A stretch of 64,000 nucleotides of DNA from Streptomyces sp. NBC_01431. Its GTDB lineage: Bacteria; Actinomycetota; Actinomycetes; Streptomycetales; Streptomycetaceae. Positions 34,020 through 41,411 of this stretch are shown piece by piece (the first letter of the stretch is position 1; each line of letters starts with the position of its first letter). The notes beneath the pieces were generated by a model. The model was given only the letters and a program-made list of their open reading frames with translations. It was not told the origin of the DNA and ran no database searches. Both the position numbers and the translations under genes were made by a program. The stretch is from positions 620,001-684,000 of the forward strand of contig NZ_CP109496.1 in NCBI RefSeq assembly GCF_036231355.1, given 5' to 3'.

Positions 34020-34937
34020 TCAGCCCACGAGACGTCTGCGCCAGTCCAGCGGCGCCACCGTGATGGCCTGGCCGGGGTCGCCGTCCCATTCCACCGTCAG
34101 GCCGCACTCCTTCAAGGCGGCGACCGCCTCTCTGCCGACAGCCGCGGTGGTTTCCGGCGAGCCGTCGAACCCGCCGTACAAGAGGGTCAGTCCGTGCCCG
34201 GACGCGGCCGCGTCGGTGCACTGGGAGTGGAAGTAGACGAAGCCGCGCGCGTCCGGCGAACCGGCGCCGCCTATCTCCGACTGGCCGCACGAACGGCAGC
34301 ACGTGAAGTGCTCCCGTGCCGTGATGCCCGCCGCGTCCAGCGCGGTGAACGCCCTGGAGAGCCGGTCCGGATCCGTCTCCCCCACCCAGCCGGCCTGTTC
34401 CTCGACGCGCTCCAACCACATGCGGTCCACCAATCGCCGGGCCTGCTCGGGCGAGACCGGCCGGGCGGCCGCGGTGACGAGATAGTCCTCGGCCAGCTCC
34501 GCCAACTCCGCGCGGGTGGCATAGCCACCCAGTATCACTTCACGGACCCGGGCCTCCAGCAGCCCGCGCTCTTCGTCGCCGAGTTCCAGCGCGGGAACGG
34601 GCGCAACTGGTCCGAAGTCCAACCGCTCCCAATCCGGCCCGGCATTCCAGTCCTCGCTCAGGCGGGCCCAGCCGGTCATGGCCGCGATCACCGCTTCCGG
34701 CCCGTCGAGCGTCGCCCGGAAGTGCCGGTCGGGTGCGCCGTCGCGGTACTCCAGCGTGTAATCGGCCCCGGCGTCGTGCCACACCTGAATGAACACGTCG
34801 GGCAGATCAGGGATCCGCTGGACGACCAGGAACCTGTCGCCCTCCGGGCCGATCCGCCGCACAAGCCCGGCGAACTCCTCCGCGGCCACCCTGGAGTGCC
34901 GCTCGCCGTGCTCCGTCTCCACCGTGATCTCCAACAT
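34020..34937 (-). CDS. Uncharacterised protein with Cys-rich C-terminal domain (DUF6891-like)
   Basis: A 305-aa protein with no enzyme motif that I recognise. The N-terminal ~110 residues look like an immunity/ligand-type alpha-beta domain (DRFLVVQRIPDLPDVFIQVWHDAG, split; YTLEYRDGAPDRHF). The C-terminal part contains HFTCCRSCGQSEIG and FVYFHSQCTD, a Cys/His set that could bind zinc, and resembles DUF6891. TTG at 34967 would extend it by ten residues. Monocistronic; no context clue to function. Confidence 0.65.
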   Translation of the reverse strand: MLEITVETEHGERHSRVAAEEFAGLVRRIGPEGDRFLVVQRIPDLPDVFIQVWHDAGADYTLEYRDGAPDRHFRATLDGPEAVIAAMTGWARLSEDWNAGPDWERLDFGPVAPVPALELGDEERGLLEARVREVILGGYATRAELAELAEDYLVTAAARPVSPEQARRLVDRMWLERVEEQAGWVGETDPDRLSRAFTALDAAGITAREHFTCCRSCGQSEIGGAGSPDARGFVYFHSQCTDAAASGHGLTLLYGGFDGSPETTAAVGREAVAALKECGLTVEWDGDPGQAITVAPLDWRRRLVG

Positions 34938-35382
34938 GCCAGCCACGATCGCATGCCCCACTGACAATCCACCGGACTGCCCACCGCCAACACCGGCGTC
35001 GGCAACGGCAGCTCGCGCCGAGCGCGGTCGCCCCCGCTCGTACGGGCCCGGTCCCCGCGGGGAGCGGATGTGCGCAGGGGGCGCCCGAGGTCAATGGCGG
35101 CTATGGAGCCAATAAACCAGCGTGCACTTACACCACCGCGGGATCGCTCCCGACCGCCGGGGTTCGAACCCGGACCACTGATTCCCGAAGTACCCATCGC
35201 CTGCGCACCGGGCGCCTCCTGCGCCGCCACCGTATGCGGATCGAGCCCGTGGGGGCACACGACTAACGGCCTCGCCGCCGACCGGTCCCGCAGGCGCCGC
35301 CCCCGGCGGGCCGGTCGGCGGGGACATCCGGGCGGCTGTCGTAGGGTGTCTCCGTCGCAGCACCGTACGGAGTCGGAGCAAG
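34938..35382. other. 445-bp divergent gap with a tRNA T-arm-like element
   Basis: Leftward promoter for the 305-aa protein and rightward promoter for glutaminase are expected here. At 35157-35173, read on the minus strand, a perfect 5-bp stem closes a TTCGAAC loop like a tRNA T-arm, and TTCGGGA (proline-type anticodon loop) lies 9 nt before it, but no full cloverleaf can be folded. Nothing else is evident. Confidence 0.35.
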
Positions 35383-36306
35383 TTGAGCGTGTCCTCTTCC
35401 TTCCAGCCGGTCCTGGACCGCATCGCCACCGAAATCGCGGCCACGCCGGGCCGCGGCCGCCCGGCCGACTACATTCCGGTCCTCGCCTCGGCCGACCCGC
35501 AGCGCTTCGGGATGGCCGTCGCCGAACTCGACGGCACGGTGTACGGGGTAGGCGATTGGCAACAGCCCTTCTCCACCCAGTCGATCACCAAGGTCTTCAC
35601 CCTCGCGCTGTGCCTCTCCAGCGAGGGCGACGCCCTGTGGGAACACGTCGGCCGCGAACCCTCCGGCAACCCGTTCAACTCCCTGGTGCAGCTGGAGTAC
35701 GAGGCCGGCATCCCGCGGAACCCGTTCATCAACGCGGGCGCCCTCGTCGTCACCGACCGCCTCCAGACCCTGACCGGCGACGCCGCCGGCACGCTGCGCG
35801 ACTTCCTGCGTGCCGAGTCCGGCAACGCCCGTCTCACCTTCAACGAGCAGGTCGCCACGTCCGAGGCCGCGCACAGCGACCGCAACGCCGCGCTGGCCCA
35901 CTTCATGGCGTCGTACGGGAACATCACCACCCCCGTCCCGCACCTCCTCGACCAGTACATCCGGCAGTGCTCCTTCGAGGCGTCCTGCGCCGATCTGGCG
36001 CGGGCCGCCGGGTTCCTGGCACGCCACGGCATACGTGCCGACGGCTCGGCGCTGCTCACCCGCAGTCAGGCCAAGCAGATCAACGCGGTCATGCTGACCT
36101 GCGGCACCTACGACGCCGCCGGCGACTTCGCCCACCGCGTGGGCCTGCCCGGCAAGAGCGGGGTGGGCGGCGGCATCATCGCCGTCGTGCCCGGTCGCTG
36201 CACGCTGTGCGTATGGAGCCCCGGGCTGGACGAACGCGGCAACTCGGTGGCCGGTGTGGCGGCACTGGACCGCTTCACCACCTTGACGGGCCTGTCCGTG
36301 TTCTGA
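35383..36306 (+). CDS. glsA: Glutaminase A
   Basis: A beta-lactamase-fold glutaminase of 307 aa that hydrolyses glutamine to glutamate and ammonia in the cytosol. The catalytic Ser-x-x-Lys is in PFSTQSITKVF (about residues 62-72); NPFINAGALVV, the YGNIT segment, and LPGKSGVGGGIIAVVPG near the C-terminus are diagnostic. The start could be TTG at 35383 or GTG at 35389; GGAG is better spaced for the GTG. It is a single gene with 145 bp to the tautomerase gene. Confidence 0.93.
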   Translation: MSVSSSFQPVLDRIATEIAATPGRGRPADYIPVLASADPQRFGMAVAELDGTVYGVGDWQQPFSTQSITKVFTLALCLSSEGDALWEHVGREPSGNPFNSLVQLEYEAGIPRNPFINAGALVVTDRLQTLTGDAAGTLRDFLRAESGNARLTFNEQVATSEAAHSDRNAALAHFMASYGNITTPVPHLLDQYIRQCSFEASCADLARAAGFLARHGIRADGSALLTRSQAKQINAVMLTCGTYDAAGDFAHRVGLPGKSGVGGGIIAVVPGRCTLCVWSPGLDERGNSVAGVAALDRFTTLTGLSVF

Positions 36307-36364
36307 CCCGGCGTCACGACCGCCGCATCCCCCCATCTCAGGCTCTGGCGGCCACCCTTCCTTT

Positions 36365-36386
36365 CTGTACCTACTGGTATGTACAG
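36365..36386. promoter_or_regulatory. 22-bp near-perfect palindrome, TetR-type operator candidate
   Basis: The sequence reads CTGTAC-C-TAC-TG-GTA-T-GTACAG: nine base pairs on each side are complementary, with only the central dinucleotide and one symmetric pair deviating. It lies 66 bp before the tautomerase start. Size and symmetry fit a TetR-family dimer site; no TetR gene is nearby. Confidence 0.6.
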
Positions 36387-36451
36387 TCCCTTGTCGAAGG
36401 CTACGCCGCCCGCTGGACATCCACATCCGGCGACAGAAGGGACCTGAAACC

Positions 36452-36835
36452 ATGCCGTTTGTCCGCATCGACGCGCTGGGAGCCGACAGCGATCGCCTGG
36501 ACGCCCTCGGCCGCGCAGTCCACGACGCCCTGGTCGAGAGCATCGGCATCCCGCCCGACGACCGCTTCCAGGTCCTGGTCGGCCACGACGGGGTGAGCAG
36601 CACACTGCGCTACGACAACTACCTCGGGATCCCCCGCGACCACGGCATCGTGTACATCTCGATCACCATGCGCTCCGGGCGGACCCCCGGGCAGAAACAG
36701 GCGCTCTACCGGCGCATCGCCGAACTCGCCCACGCCTACGCGGGCACAGAGCCGGGGAACGTGTTCGTCACCGTGACGGAGAACGAGTCGATCGACTGGT
36801 CCCTCGGCAACGGCTTGACGCAGTACGCTCCTTGA
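36452..36835 (+). CDS. Tautomerase-superfamily protein
   Basis: A 127-aa tautomerase/MIF-fold protein with Pro immediately after the initiator Met (MPFVRIDALG), the catalytic base of the superfamily. DRFQVLVGHDG and VYISITMRSGRTPGQK fit the beta-alpha-beta fold; VFVTVTENESIDWSLGNG ends the protein. It probably trims a halogenated, keto or unsaturated acid. Its promoter region holds a 22-bp palindrome, so expression is probably repressed until an inducer appears. Confidence 0.88.
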   Translation: MPFVRIDALGADSDRLDALGRAVHDALVESIGIPPDDRFQVLVGHDGVSSTLRYDNYLGIPRDHGIVYISITMRSGRTPGQKQALYRRIAELAHAYAGTEPGNVFVTVTENESIDWSLGNGLTQYAP

Positions 36836-36919
36836 CCCGGTGCGGCCGCCGCACCGGCCCGGCAGATCCGGCCCAGAGCAAGGTGTCAGGCACCCGCGCG
36901 CCCAGAGGCACGGCCCGAA

Positions 36920-37260
36920 CTACGCGTGCAGGGTGCCGTCCAGGACCGTGACGGCGTTTCCCGTGAGGAGGACACGGTCGCCGTGCAGCGCCGTGCGGAC
37001 CAGGCCCGTGCGCGCCGAGGCCTGGAGGCCGGTGAGCCGGGTGCGGCCCAGGCGGCCAGGGCCTCCAACAGGCCTTGCGGGACGGGGACTTCGGCACTGG
37101 GCGCGGCCGGGAAGTCCAGTGTGATGGCGCCTTCCCGGTCGGCGTGGGTGGCCAGGGTGCCGTACTCCCGGCTGCGGAACCGGACGGTGCCGAGGAGCCC
37201 GCGTTCGATGCGCAGGACGTGGGCGGCGGCCAGGGTGGCGTGGCTGGGACAGCGCACCCT
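36920..37260 (-). pseudogene. Internally deleted PhzF-family epimerase/isomerase remnant
   Basis: Two PhzF pieces lie in different frames. The upstream piece (about 37257-37085) reads HATLAAAHVLRIERG, IRFRSREYGTLA-like and EGAITLDFPAAPSAE, matching the first half; the downstream piece (about 37080-36920) reads GLVRTALHGDRVLLTGNAVT and VLDGTLHA, matching the C-terminal end. The N-terminal start, the middle and the catalytic second half are missing. So a PhzF gene has suffered 5' truncation and an internal deletion with a frame change. Confidence 0.6.
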
Positions 37261-37307
37261 GCACGACCGGCCGGAACGGGCGGGGCCAACCGCCCCACGC
37301 CGCCCTC

Positions 37308-37324
37308 ATTACTCCGGAGGTAAT
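37308..37324. promoter_or_regulatory. Imperfect palindrome upstream of the hydrolase gene
   Basis: ATTACTCCGGAGGTAAT is a 17-bp near-palindrome with TCCGGA at its centre, ending 84 bp before the hydrolase ATG. The shape fits a MarR/HxlR- or TetR-type site; no such regulator is adjacent. Confidence 0.35.
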
Positions 37325-37407
37325 CGCCCCCTACCTCCGCCCTGGGCCACAGTGTGGGCACACCACACGACAGCGGTCGGTGTCACCGCACCAACGGGGA
37401 GAGCCTC

Positions 37408-38238
37408 ATGCCGTACTTCACCAGTTCCACCGACGGGACCAAGCTCCACTTCATCGACTACGGACCGGCCGAAGGACCCACCCTGGTCTTCGTCAACGCC
37501 GCTTACTTCGGCACCGAGATGTGGGAGTTCCAGATACTGCCCCTCGCCTGCGAGGGCTACCGCTGCATCGGGCTCGACCGGCGCGGCCACGGCAAGTCCG
37601 AGGACGTGTGGGACGGTTACGACCTCGACACGCTCGCCGACGACCTGGGCTCGCTCCTCGACCACCTCGATCTGCACGACGTCACCCTCATCGGGCACTC
37701 CATCGGAACCACGGAATCGGTGCGGTACTTGACCCGGCACGGCAGCGAGCGGGTAGCGCGGCTCGCCCTGGTCGCCGGCATGGCACCGGGCATCGTACGC
37801 AGTGACGACAACCCCGACGGGCTGCCCGCCGAGGCCATCGAGGCGGCCAACGAGACCTTCCGCAGGGACCGGGCCGAGTTCTTCTCCAGCGGTATGGAGG
37901 ACTACTTCGCCCTCGGCCTGCCCGGCAACGACGTCTCCGCCGCGTACGCGCAGAAGGTGGTCCGGGACTGCCACGGCGCCACGGCCCGTGCCGCGACCGC
38001 CATCGTGGCCAACTTCGTGACCCTGGAAATGGCTCCCGAGATACGGAAGATCGACGTTCCGACGCTCGTGATCCACGGCGACAAGGACGCCTCCGCGCCC
38101 ATCGATCTCACGGGTCGCCGCGCCGCCGCCCTCATCCCCGGCAGCGTCTTCAAGCTGTACGAGAACGGGGGCCACGGCCTGTACGTCACCCACGCCGAGC
38201 AACTCAACGCAGATCTGCGGGAGTTCACCGGCCGCTGA
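37408..38238 (+). CDS. Alpha/beta-hydrolase (non-heme chloroperoxidase-like)
   Basis: A cytosolic hydrolase of 276 aa. The nucleophile Ser is in LIGHSIGTTES (about 108), the acid Asp in VIHGDKDASAP (about 222), the His in ENGGHGLYVTH (about 252), and YRCIGLDRRGHGKSE is the typical strand preceding them. It resembles cofactor-free haloperoxidases/esterases. ATG at 37408 follows GGGGAGAG. The substrate is not predictable. Confidence 0.88.
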   Translation: MPYFTSSTDGTKLHFIDYGPAEGPTLVFVNAAYFGTEMWEFQILPLACEGYRCIGLDRRGHGKSEDVWDGYDLDTLADDLGSLLDHLDLHDVTLIGHSIGTTESVRYLTRHGSERVARLALVAGMAPGIVRSDDNPDGLPAEAIEAANETFRRDRAEFFSSGMEDYFALGLPGNDVSAAYAQKVVRDCHGATARAATAIVANFVTLEMAPEIRKIDVPTLVIHGDKDASAPIDLTGRRAAALIPGSVFKLYENGGHGLYVTHAEQLNADLREFTGR

Positions 38239-38355
38239 CCGAGCGGGGGGCCGGTTCGCCTGCGCGAAGATCCACGGTGTCGACAGAACACATGCGGGTC
38301 GGACACAGTGGCCTCCCCGTCCTTGTGACCGAGCCATCAGCGCCGAGGAGCCACC

Positions 38356-39771
38356 GTGACCCAGTGGGCAGGCCGGACCGCCACCGACATAGCCGAAGCG
38401 GTGCGCCGCAGGGTGGTCACACCCCGGGAGGTGGTCGCCGAACACCTCGCCAGGATCGACGGGCAGGACGGGCGGATCGGTGCGTTCCGAGTGGTGCGCG
38501 CCGCAGCCGCGCTGGCGGAGGCCGAAGCGGTCGGCGCACGGGCGGACCTGTCCCAACTTCCGCTCGCCGGTGTGCCCGTGGCCGTCAAGGACAATCTGCC
38601 GGTACGCGGCGAGACCACGCGCAACGGTTCGGCCGCGACGCCCGCCACACCGGCCGCCGAGGACCATGTCACCGTGGCGCGTCTGCGGGCGGCCGGGGCC
38701 GTGGTGCTGGGCCTCACCCACGTACCGGAGCTGTGTGTCTTCGGCACGACGGACGGGGTGCATGGCATCGCGCGCAACCCGTGGGACCCGACGCGCACCG
38801 CCGGCGGCTCCTCCGGCGGCAGCGCGGCCGCCGTGGCGGCGGGCCTCGTACCGATCGCGCTCGGCAACGACGGCATGGGTTCGCTGCGCATACCCGCCGC
38901 GCACTGCGGCCTCATCGGCCTCAAGCCGGGTACCGGGCGAGTGCCCGTCGATCTCGGCGGCGGCTGGTTCGGGATGTCGGAGAACGGCCCGCTGGCGACG
39001 ACATCGGCCGACGCACGGCTGATGTTCTCCGTGCTCGCGGGCGAACGGTTCGACGCGGCCGACGGTGAGTCGGTGGCGAGTGGGGCGGACGAGGGGCCGA
39101 GGGCAGGCCGCACCACACCGTCCGGCCACCACCCACTCAAGATCGCCTTCTCCGCGCGCAGCCCGATCGCGGGGGTGCGGGTCAGCGGGACGTACGCGGC
39201 GCTCGCTCGCCAGGCCGCGCGGACCCTCGGTGGTGCGGGCCACCATGTGGCGATCGCACACCCGCCCTACCCCCTCTCCTTCGGCACCGTCGTCCTCGCC
39301 CGCTGGGCCGGGGGCACCGCGCAGGACGCCGAAGGCCTCGACCCGCGGCTGCTCGCTCCCCGCACCCGGCGCCACGCGGCGGTCGGCCGGTTCGCGGGGC
39401 GGCTGGGCCTGTTGCGCACGGACCACCGGGCCGCGCTGAACAAGCGCCTCGATCCGTTCTTCGCGGAGTACGACATCCTGCTCACCCCCGCGCTCGCCCG
39501 GCGAGGCCCGGCGGCCGCCGCCTGGCACGAGCGCGGATGGCTGGCGAACGTGCTGGTCAACACCGTCTGCTCGCCGATGACTCCGCCCTGGAACCTCTCC
39601 GGTCTGCCCGCCCTCGCGATGCCCTTCGGCACTCTGGCGACGGGACTGCCCGGTTCCGTCCAGCTCGTCGGACGGCCCGGCTCGGAACGCCAACTGCTCA
39701 ATGTGGCAGCCCAGTTGGAAGAACTGTGCCCCTGGGAGCGCACCGCACCCACCGCCCGCGCGCACCGCTGA
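38356..39771 (+). CDS. Amidase-signature-family amidase
   Basis: A 471-aa amidase. The Ser-cisSer-Lys triad is visible: Lys in VPVAVKDNLPV (about 77), cis-Ser in AGGSSGGSAAAVAAG, and the nucleophile Ser in NDGMGSLRIPAAHCGLIG (Leu where Ile is usual). The N-terminal ITPREVVAEHLARID-type helix and the C-terminal SGLPALAMPFG and LVGRPGSERQLL segments are typical. GTG at 38356 follows GAGGAGCCACC. It hydrolyses an amide or transfers ammonia; not part of a GatCAB operon. It lies 117 bp downstream of the hydrolase gene on the same strand. Confidence 0.9.
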   Translation: MTQWAGRTATDIAEAVRRRVVTPREVVAEHLARIDGQDGRIGAFRVVRAAAALAEAEAVGARADLSQLPLAGVPVAVKDNLPVRGETTRNGSAATPATPAAEDHVTVARLRAAGAVVLGLTHVPELCVFGTTDGVHGIARNPWDPTRTAGGSSGGSAAAVAAGLVPIALGNDGMGSLRIPAAHCGLIGLKPGTGRVPVDLGGGWFGMSENGPLATTSADARLMFSVLAGERFDAADGESVASGADEGPRAGRTTPSGHHPLKIAFSARSPIAGVRVSGTYAALARQAARTLGGAGHHVAIAHPPYPLSFGTVVLARWAGGTAQDAEGLDPRLLAPRTRRHAAVGRFAGRLGLLRTDHRAALNKRLDPFFAEYDILLTPALARRGPAAAAWHERGWLANVLVNTVCSPMTPPWNLSGLPALAMPFGTLATGLPGSVQLVGRPGSERQLLNVAAQLEELCPWERTAPTARAHR

Positions 39772-39919
39772 ACCCGACGAGGGGCCGACGCCGACAGGCG
39801 CCCGATCACATCCGGCCCGGCCCCGCCTTCGGTGAAAGATTCAACCGTCTTGCGCCGCAGGTGAGTTGGGGGTTCTCAAGGTGACTGCCCCGCCGCACAC
39901 ATGGCATGATCATCCTTCA

Positions 39920-39937
39920 CGTTACTTGCGGGTAACG
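39920..39937. promoter_or_regulatory. Inverted repeat ahead of the lipoprotein gene
   Basis: CGTTAC (39920-39925) and GTAACG (39932-39937) are complementary and separated by TTGCGG. The element lies 31 bp before the lipoprotein start and could be an operator or part of the promoter. Confidence 0.4.
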
Positions 39938-39968
39938 CCCCTCCCCCAACTTCGAAGGTCACACCTAC

Positions 39969-41354
39969 GTGCGCATGCTCACCAGACGCCTCCTGCTCCC
40001 CGGCCTCACCGCCGTGGCGCTCGCCGCCACGGGTTGCTCCTCGCCGACGCACACCGGCGCCGCCGAGGTGCCGAACGCCGCCACCACCACATCGGCCGAC
40101 GGCGCGCAGCAGCTCGACGTGGCCGCCGCGCCACAGGGGTCGTCCGCACCGACACCCCTGGCCCGCACCCGTACTGGCAAGGGCCAGCCGGAGAAGTCCT
40201 CGCTGAAGGTCGCCTCCTACGACAAGGCGAGCCAACGGGCCGTCATATCCACGGCCCCCCAGGGGCACACTCCGTCGCCCAGCCACTCCCCCGCACCCGA
40301 CAAGCCCGTCGCGGTGGGCGACATCATCGCCAGTGCCCCGGCGCCCGGCGCCCCCAACGGCCTGCTCGCGAAGGTCACCGATGTCGTCGGCAAGACCGAC
40401 CACGGCACCGAGGTGAAGACCGCGTCCACGACGCTGGCCTCCGTCCTCAAGGACGACAAGGCCGACGGCAAGGTGCCGGTCGATCCGGCCTCGGTCACCG
40501 TCGTGCCCCTGATGAAGGGCGTGACCTTCTCCTGGGCGAAGAGCCAGGGCGTACGGTTCGGCCCGCAGGGCGCGAAGCTGCCGCTGGGCAACCTGCGGCT
40601 CGACGTCAACGCCTCGGTGGACACCGCCAAGGACGCCCCCGCGTCGGCCGCCGCGTCGGTCTCCGGTTTCGTCCAGCTCGCCCCCGAGGTGGAGTTCTCG
40701 TACGACGGCAGGACGGACGGCGGGCTCGGACTGAAGTCCGCGTTCCTCGGGATGAGCGGCGACTGGTCCTCACAGTGGGCGCTCAAGGGGCGCGCCGCCG
40801 CGAGCACGGGCGCACCCAAGCGGATCCCGTTCGCCCAGCTGCACACGGCTCCCGTCATCCAGGTGGGCCCGGTGCCGGTCGTCGTCAACCTCGACCTGAC
40901 CTGCTATGTCCAGGTGGAGGCCGACGGCCACGTCACCCTCGATGTCCAGCAGGACGTCAAGGGCGACTTCCGCGTCGGCGGCAGCTACGCCTCGGGCAAG
41001 GGCTGGGCCCCGGTCAGCACCTCGGCCGTGCACAGCACCCCGGTGCAGGCGAGCGTCACCGCCTCCGGACGCGTCAAGGGCGCCCTCGGCGCGGAGGCCT
41101 CCGTCGGGCTGTACGGAGCCGTCGGTGTGAGTGCCGACTTCGCTCCGTACGTACGCGGCGAGGCAGACGTCAAGGCTGCCGCGTCCAGCGACGGCAAGAC
41201 GTCGCTCACCGGAGCCTGGGCGCTGTACGGCGGCTTCGACCTGAGCGGCCAACTCCATTTCCAGCTCTCCCTGTTCGGCACGCCCGTCATCGAGCACCGC
41301 ATCCCGCTGGGCACCCTCAACCGTGAGTGGTCACTGGCCGGCGGACACTCCTAG
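39969..41354 (+). CDS. Large lipoprotein of unknown function
   Basis: A 461-aa protein with a lipoprotein signal (MRMLTRRLLLPGL, lipobox ATGCSS at about residues 20-25). A Thr/Ala/Pro-rich linker (about 25-130) is followed by a beta-rich domain of repeated strands (VNLDLTCYVQVEADGHVTLD, KGDFRVGGSYASGKG, GYVKGALGAEASVGLYG-like), probably a beta-sandwich or jelly-roll. Only a single Cys follows the lipobox. No catalytic motif is visible. The start is GTG at 39969 or ATG at 39975. Single gene with its own operator-like repeat. Confidence 0.7.
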   Translation: MRMLTRRLLLPGLTAVALAATGCSSPTHTGAAEVPNAATTTSADGAQQLDVAAAPQGSSAPTPLARTRTGKGQPEKSSLKVASYDKASQRAVISTAPQGHTPSPSHSPAPDKPVAVGDIIASAPAPGAPNGLLAKVTDVVGKTDHGTEVKTASTTLASVLKDDKADGKVPVDPASVTVVPLMKGVTFSWAKSQGVRFGPQGAKLPLGNLRLDVNASVDTAKDAPASAAASVSGFVQLAPEVEFSYDGRTDGGLGLKSAFLGMSGDWSSQWALKGRAAASTGAPKRIPFAQLHTAPVIQVGPVPVVVNLDLTCYVQVEADGHVTLDVQQDVKGDFRVGGSYASGKGWAPVSTSAVHSTPVQASVTASGRVKGALGAEASVGLYGAVGVSADFAPYVRGEADVKAAASSDGKTSLTGAWALYGGFDLSGQLHFQLSLFGTPVIEHRIPLGTLNREWSLAGGHS

Positions 41355-41378
41355 CCGCGATCCGATCGGGTACGGACC

Positions 41379-41405
41379 TTGCGTGGACCGGCCATTGGCT
41401 AGGGT
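41379..41405 (+). promoter_or_regulatory. Promoter of the PLP enzyme gene, probable leaderless start
   Basis: TTGCGT (41379-41384) and TAGGGT (41400-41405) with a 15-nt spacer; the -10 ends 6 nt before ATG 41412 and no Shine-Dalgarno sequence is present, which suggests a leaderless transcript. Confidence 0.4.
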
Positions 41406-41411
41406 GCCGTG

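Larger units (their letters stand above)
36836..37407. other. 572-bp region with a decayed PhzF gene and an operator-like repeat
   Basis: Between the tautomerase and hydrolase genes no intact gene is found. It holds a rearranged PhzF-family remnant on the minus strand and an imperfect palindrome upstream of the hydrolase gene (separate entries). Confidence 0.5.

Noticed and set aside
35080..35280. An intact tRNA gene
   Set aside because: Only the T-arm and an anticodon-loop-like heptamer can be placed; acceptor stem, D arm and anticodon stem do not pair.
37309..39765. A minus-strand open frame of about 818 codons opposite the hydrolase and amidase genes
   Set aside because: Its translation is low-complexity and repetitive in Gly/Arg/Val with no domain, while the plus strand encodes two clear enzyme families. 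Long antisense frames are common at this GC content.
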